Positions 61,101 through 64,000 of a stretch of 64,000 nucleotides of DNA are shown here, one piece after another (position 1 is the first letter of the stretch; every line of letters starts with the position of its first letter). The position numbers were made by a program, and so were the translations under genes. The notes below the pieces were generated by a model, which had not been told where the DNA came from, made no database searches, and worked only from the letters and a program-made list of their open reading frames with translations. The stretch spans positions 1,488,001 to 1,552,000 of the forward strand of contig WACJ01000525.1 in the NCBI GenBank assembly GCA_008973525.1, in the 5' to 3' direction. The stretch is from Stenopsyche tienmushanensis (taxonomy: Eukaryota; Arthropoda; Insecta; Trichoptera; Stenopsychidae).

Positions 61101-64000
61101 ACGTGGTGCCACTTTCCGAAATGTGGTTGAAGGGCCGTTTCTATTGTTTCCAGCAACGGAATGTGTTCTGCAGAGTAGATATGGAGGTTGCAAATGTATC
61201 CCGAGGTAGATTCGCATACCATCCGTACAAGTATTCCGTATTTTTTAATTTTTGCTGGATTATAAACTCGGAAAGACAATCTACCCCTCCAAGGAATTAT
61301 ACTCTCATCCAAAGATAGCTGTTGTGTCGGTTTATAAACGGATAAAAATTTAGGCTCGAAGTAGGCAAGGATTGGTTTGATTTTAGATAATCTTCCGGCA
61401 TCGGGCAAATTTTCGTTGTCGCTGAAATGCCATGCTTGCCAAATTTGTCGGAAGCGATCCCTGCTCATTACTTGGGAGAAAATTGGAGTAATACGTTCAG
61501 GATCAGTCGTCCAATAAATGTCTCGTGTGTCTTTCCTTACACTACCCATAATGAGAATTAGCCCGAGAAATTTTTTCATTTCACACAATGTGATATTTCT
61601 CCACTTCACTGTTTTTGTACTGGTTTGGAATTTATCTATGTTTTGGTCATGATAGCGGTTGGATTCGGTAACAAACATTGTAAATAAGTCTTCGCCAATA
61701 AATAATTCCACGTTGTTCATAATGTCTGTAAAATCGGTTGGTAAAACTTTCACTCCTGGATGACCGGTAAATTGTTCTACAACAGGAGGGTTGTCAATTT
61801 CTGACCACTCTGGAACCACTATATTTGCTTCAACTTCCGGATCACTTTGTTCATTTTCATCTTCACTAGACAATCGGTAAATTCTAGGGCGAGTTCTCAC
61901 AGGAAACATGTCACTATCATTCGAACTTTCATCGTACGAAATATCACTGTCAGCAATGTTGTCATCAACTGAATAGTCTGAATCAGAGTCTGCTAGTATT
62001 TCATCAATATATCTACTGGAATTTTCTTCGTTGGAACTCATGGTGTACAAAAAAAATACTTTGTTAACAACTCGAGACAAAAGGACACCGCGATTTACAC
62101 GTAAACCTAACTGGAATGCACCCAAATCGGAACTAATTCAGTCTGACGATTCGGTTAGCCGATTTCGATTCGTCAAGTGTTTTTTTGTCCTGCATATGTA
62201 GATGAGTTATGTCGTTTAGTGACAAATCGACTGCAGATGTGGATTTTGACACTCATACGCGTCAAAAACTGTTTCCGTCGTATTTATTGCATATATGCCT
62301 GGGACACGAATTCGTCGAAAAAAATAAAACCGGGAAATAATATTTTTAAAAGATTTCATAGATGACAGCGTAGCATATGGCCTATCGACTTAAAAAAAGT
62401 GGACGAAGATCACTGTTACCCGCGTTTGCGCATGGAATTCTACATACTGAGATTCTAGTCCCCCGCGTTCAGCGATCGGCGCTCCCAGGACTAGAATCAC
62501 TGCTTCCCGCATGCAATGTGTTAATATTTTTTAAACTAGATTTCCGAATGATTTGAAAATTACTATTATTAAATTATTAGTCGAAAGGGTTTTTAAGACA
62601 AAGAAAGGCTGAAGAACCCCGTTATATCATTATAATATTCGAATTGTATTTTTTAGGTGGTAGAATTATTATTAAATCATGGATGTGAAGTGGATTGCGT
62701 AGACAGTGACCATCGCACAGCTTTGAGGTTTGTAAATTGTTTTATATAGAATATAAGTTCTGGGGTCCGTTGGTCTGCAAACTTATAAAAAATGGTTACA
62801 AACAGTTGCACTAGACCAGCGGTTCTTAAGCTTATGTAGTAGCAGACCCCCTCTTAGGCAAAAGTTTTTTCGTGGACCCCCTTTTCAGTAAATATTTTTA
62901 AGTTAAATCTTGTCAATACTTTTAAACAAAATTACATTCATAATTCTAGAAAAAATAATGTGATATTAAAGTGATGCTATATTTTTTAAATTTTGGCAAT
63001 TTTAATTGATGAATTTAATAAATTATACAAACCTATAGTTATTAGCTTAATAAATTAATATCATATTTTATTTTAGGGCAGCTGCATGGTCTGGTCATGA
63101 AGAAATTGTACGTTTATTACTTGCGCATGGTGCTGATGTAAATAAAACTGATTTAGAAGGACGCACAGCATTGATAGCTGCTGCCTATATGGGACATACG
63201 GAAATTGTAAATCATTTACTTGATCATGGGGCCGATATAGATCATGCAGATTCTGATGGTATAATATATTAAAAATTTATTTAGATTTAATTTTGATTTG
63301 TAATTATACTGAGTCGTCTAAAATTAAATAATATTATCAAGATGTAAATAAATTATTTTGTAGGTCGAACTGCTTTGGCAGTTGCAGCATTATGCTCGGC
63401 TGGTGGGGGAGCAAGTCGAGGGGGGTGTGTTCAACTCTTATTAGAGCGAGGCGCTGCACCAGCACGGCCAGATAAAGATGGCATGACTCCGCTTTTGGTT
63501 GCTGCGTTTGAAGGCCACAAGTTAGTTCATTTGCAATTCCTATAATGAGTAAATAACATAATATTATTGTCTGTTGTATATCTATCTGAATTGTAAATAT
63601 TTATATTTTTAGGGAAGTAATTGAGTTATTATTGGAGGCCGATGCTGATCCTGAGGTTGCTGATAAAGCAGGGCGCACTCCACTATGGGCCGCTGCCACT
63701 GCTGGTCATGCGTCAGCTGTGCGGGCTTTACTCTTCTGGGGCTGTTGCGTAGATACTATTGATCAAGATGGTCGAACGGTGCTTAGTGTGGCAGCTGCGC
63801 AAGGTATACATTCAAAAATATTTTTAATTAATGCAAAATATATTTATTGATGAATGATTAAATTATTAATAAATATATTTTGTTTTATTATTAGGAAGTT
63901 TTGAAGTAGTGCGGCAGTTGGTAGATCGAGGATTGGATGAACATCACAGAGACAATGCTGGTTGGACTCCTCTTCATTATGCCGCATTCGAAGGTTGATA
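52136..64000 (+). CDS. rols/TANC: TANC/rolling-pebbles family protein, 5' part (gene runs off the window)
   Basis: The exons are 52136-52530, 52721-53277, 54163-54282, 54630-54826, 54913-55088, 55173-56592, 56811-57115, 57192-57325, 57399-57629, 57708-58049, 58248-58489, 58594-58764, 59369-59566, 62657-62727, 63077-63258, 63364-63520, 63613-63803 and 63895-~63991. About 1,727 residues are visible. The order is a disordered Ser/Asn-rich N-terminus, a Walker A motif ([14 protein letters not shown]), a long disordered insert, a Walker B motif ([12 protein letters not shown]), the TANC signature region ([48 protein letters not shown]), then ankyrin repeats. TANC proteins are synaptic or cortical scaffolds; Drosophila Rols is needed for myoblast fusion. 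More ankyrin repeats and TPRs should follow. The frame has one extra base at 54216-54217. Apparent breaks near 54789 and 57991 may instead be alternative donors. The ATG at 52136 follows AAA. Confidence 0.88.
53320..53960. other. GC-richer insert in TANC intron 2, likely retroelement debris
   Basis: This intron (53278-54162) is far longer than its neighbours. It holds an unrelated GC-richer block, including 'CCGATGGTAGACGCTTTG' and repeated 'AGGTCCTTC' / 'GAGATCCTTC' phrases. No domain or terminal repeat is clear. A TGAAAAACCGCTG phrase near 53894 faintly resembles the hAT MITE tip at 16947. Confidence 0.35.
54163..56592 (+). other. STAND P-loop NTPase part of TANC (exons 3-6)
   Basis: Walker A straddles exons 2 and 3 (ALVLG / [10 protein letters not shown]), and Walker B lies near the end of exon 6 (56341-56385). 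Exon 6 (1,420 bp) supplies a very long low-complexity insert rich in Ser, Asn and Lys between the two motifs. This makes the domain much longer than a compact NTPase. Exon 3 reads in one frame up to the Pro-Gly at about 54215 and then in another ([19 protein letters not shown]). The second half matches the TANC family pattern of a basic helix ending in H-F-x-Q before exon 4. Confidence 0.75.
58880..59225 (+). pseudogene. mariner transposase relic in TANC intron 12
   Basis: The first frame reads [19 protein letters not shown], and the second reads HDNAQPH..., then [20 protein letters not shown]. 'HDNA.PH' holds the second catalytic Asp of mariner, and 'PPYSPDLAPSDYHLF' the third. A frame break and stops separate the pieces. 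It is transcribed in the sense of the host gene, so it would be removed with the intron. Confidence 0.85.
59701..62524 (-). mobile_element. apparently complete piggyBac-family transposon in TANC intron 13
   Basis: Bounded by TTAA at 59701-59704 and 62521-62524. The tips are imperfect inverted repeats: CACTTTGTATGCGGGCA at the left, and CACATTGCATGCGGGAAG reading inward from the right. A subterminal inverted repeat lies near the right end: GATTCTAGTCC at 62451-62461 against GGACTAGAATC at 62488-62498. The element is about 2.8 kb, the usual size for the family, and carries one long transposase frame antisense to TANC. The exons on either side (13 and 14) join in phase, so it is an intronic passenger. 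Confidence 0.9.
60287..62041 (-). CDS. piggyBac-type DDD transposase
   Basis: The frame is open for 612 codons from 62125. The ATG at 62041 ([20 protein letters not shown]) gives 584 residues and starts with the acidic N-terminus typical of the family. All three catalytic Asp contexts are present: [26 protein letters not shown] and [17 protein letters not shown]. The C-terminal ~45 residues form a Cys-rich zinc-binding domain ([20 protein letters not shown] ...HKGECF) that in piggyBac binds the transposon ends. There are no internal stops or frameshifts. The enzyme excises and inserts at TTAA without a footprint. With both ends also recognisable, the copy could be autonomous or recently active. 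Activity cannot be judged from sequence. Confidence 0.92.
   Translation of the reverse strand: MSSNEENSSRYIDEILADSDSDYSVDDNIADSDISYDESSNDSDMFPVRTRPRIYRLSSEDENEQSDPEVEANIVVPEWSEIDNPPVVEQFTGHPGVKVLPTDFTDIMNNVELFIGEDLFTMFVTESNRYHDQNIDKFQTSTKTVKWRNITLCEMKKFLGLILIMGSVRKDTRDIYWTTDPERITPIFSQVMSRDRFRQIWQAWHFSDNENLPDAGRLSKIKPILAYFEPKFLSVYKPTQQLSLDESIIPWRGRLSFRVYNPAKIKKYGILVRMVCESTSGYICNLHIYSAEHIPLLETIETALQPHFGKWHHVFMDNFYNSVVTTERLLHNKIRVCGTIRVNRGLPLVLKNASLQQNQTIFRRNRHGTLLLIWKSKRYVRMISNIHSADIADTGRVHWQTGSPIMKPTCVIEYNKYMKGVDRADQYISYYNIMRKTVKWTKRVVMYILNCALFNAFRVYKTHPSNKTKYKQFLYQVGRNWALENTRPSQMAGAHAQITDSQPSTSTPTRAIRRRDHPYRLSNDFSIHKLEPIISSSKVKYPTRKCRVCSAHKKRGDTRYMCAFCKVPLHKGECFSSYHSRLRY
62817..62910 (+). mobile_element. 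partial hAT MITE (same family as 16622-16947) in TANC intron 14
   Basis: CAGCGGTTCTTAAGCTTATG and the 'GACCCCCTCTT' / 'GTGGACCCCCTTTT' phrases match the left end of the 16622 element. The right end is absent, and no second tip was found in the intron. Confidence 0.65.

Larger units (their letters stand above)
58594..63991 (+). other. ankyrin-repeat part of TANC (exons 12-18)
   Basis: At least eight ankyrin units are encoded. Diagnostic stretches are [82 protein letters not shown] and [13 protein letters not shown]. These follow the vertebrate TANC1/2 ankyrin block almost unit for unit. One unit carries a glycine-rich insertion ([14 protein letters not shown]) in the helix-turn. The array is cut by the window end. 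Confidence 0.85.

Noticed and set aside
1..64000. CRISPR arrays, bacterial operons, rRNA or tRNA genes
   Set aside because: None were seen. The window is eukaryotic nuclear DNA.

Overview
This window is AT-rich eukaryotic DNA, almost certainly from an insect. It has short introns with GT/AG ends, several genes of recognisable animal families, and a dense layer of transposon remains (piggyBac, hAT, mariner and Mutator-like DNA elements, plus R1/jockey-type LINEs). The order cannot be settled by eye. The piggyBac and mariner flavours and the CpG-rich promoter-like block would fit Hymenoptera, but this is only a guess.

Layout. About 0-36 kb is gene-poor and repeat-rich. It opens with a decayed LINE reverse transcriptase (0.55-1.4 kb). 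It contains many copies of a TTAA-flanked, piggyBac-type MITE, deleted hAT elements with nested hAT MITEs, LINE 3' tails, a foldback element and transposase relics. The one confident gene here is a two-exon gene at 15.2-15.6 kb for a small PNT/SAM-only protein of the Edl/Mae type (ETS regulator). Two isolated candidate exons lie at 4.5 kb (minus) and 30.7 kb (plus).

About 36.8-38.9 kb (plus) is a complete nine-exon ankyrin-repeat gene ending in a SOCS box (ASB-type, 465 aa). About 41.0-42.5 kb (minus) holds the last two exons of a six-finger C2H2 zinc-finger gene, with a CpG-rich block upstream at 43.1-43.6 kb. About 44-51 kb is again repeats. From 52.1 kb to the window end (plus) runs the 5' part of a large gene of the TANC/rolling-pebbles family: a disordered N-terminus, a STAND-type P-loop NTPase and the first ankyrin repeats. 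At least 18 exons are visible and the gene continues beyond the window.

An apparently intact piggyBac-family transposon (59.7-62.5 kb, transposase on the minus strand) sits in one TANC intron. A mariner relic and a partial hAT MITE sit in other introns. The TANC reading frame is broken by one extra base just after the Walker A motif. Two further apparent frame breaks have alternative splice explanations. I found no new biological system. The best leads are the TANC frameshift, the Edl-like gene, the two unidentified exons and the unusually legible nested-transposon history.
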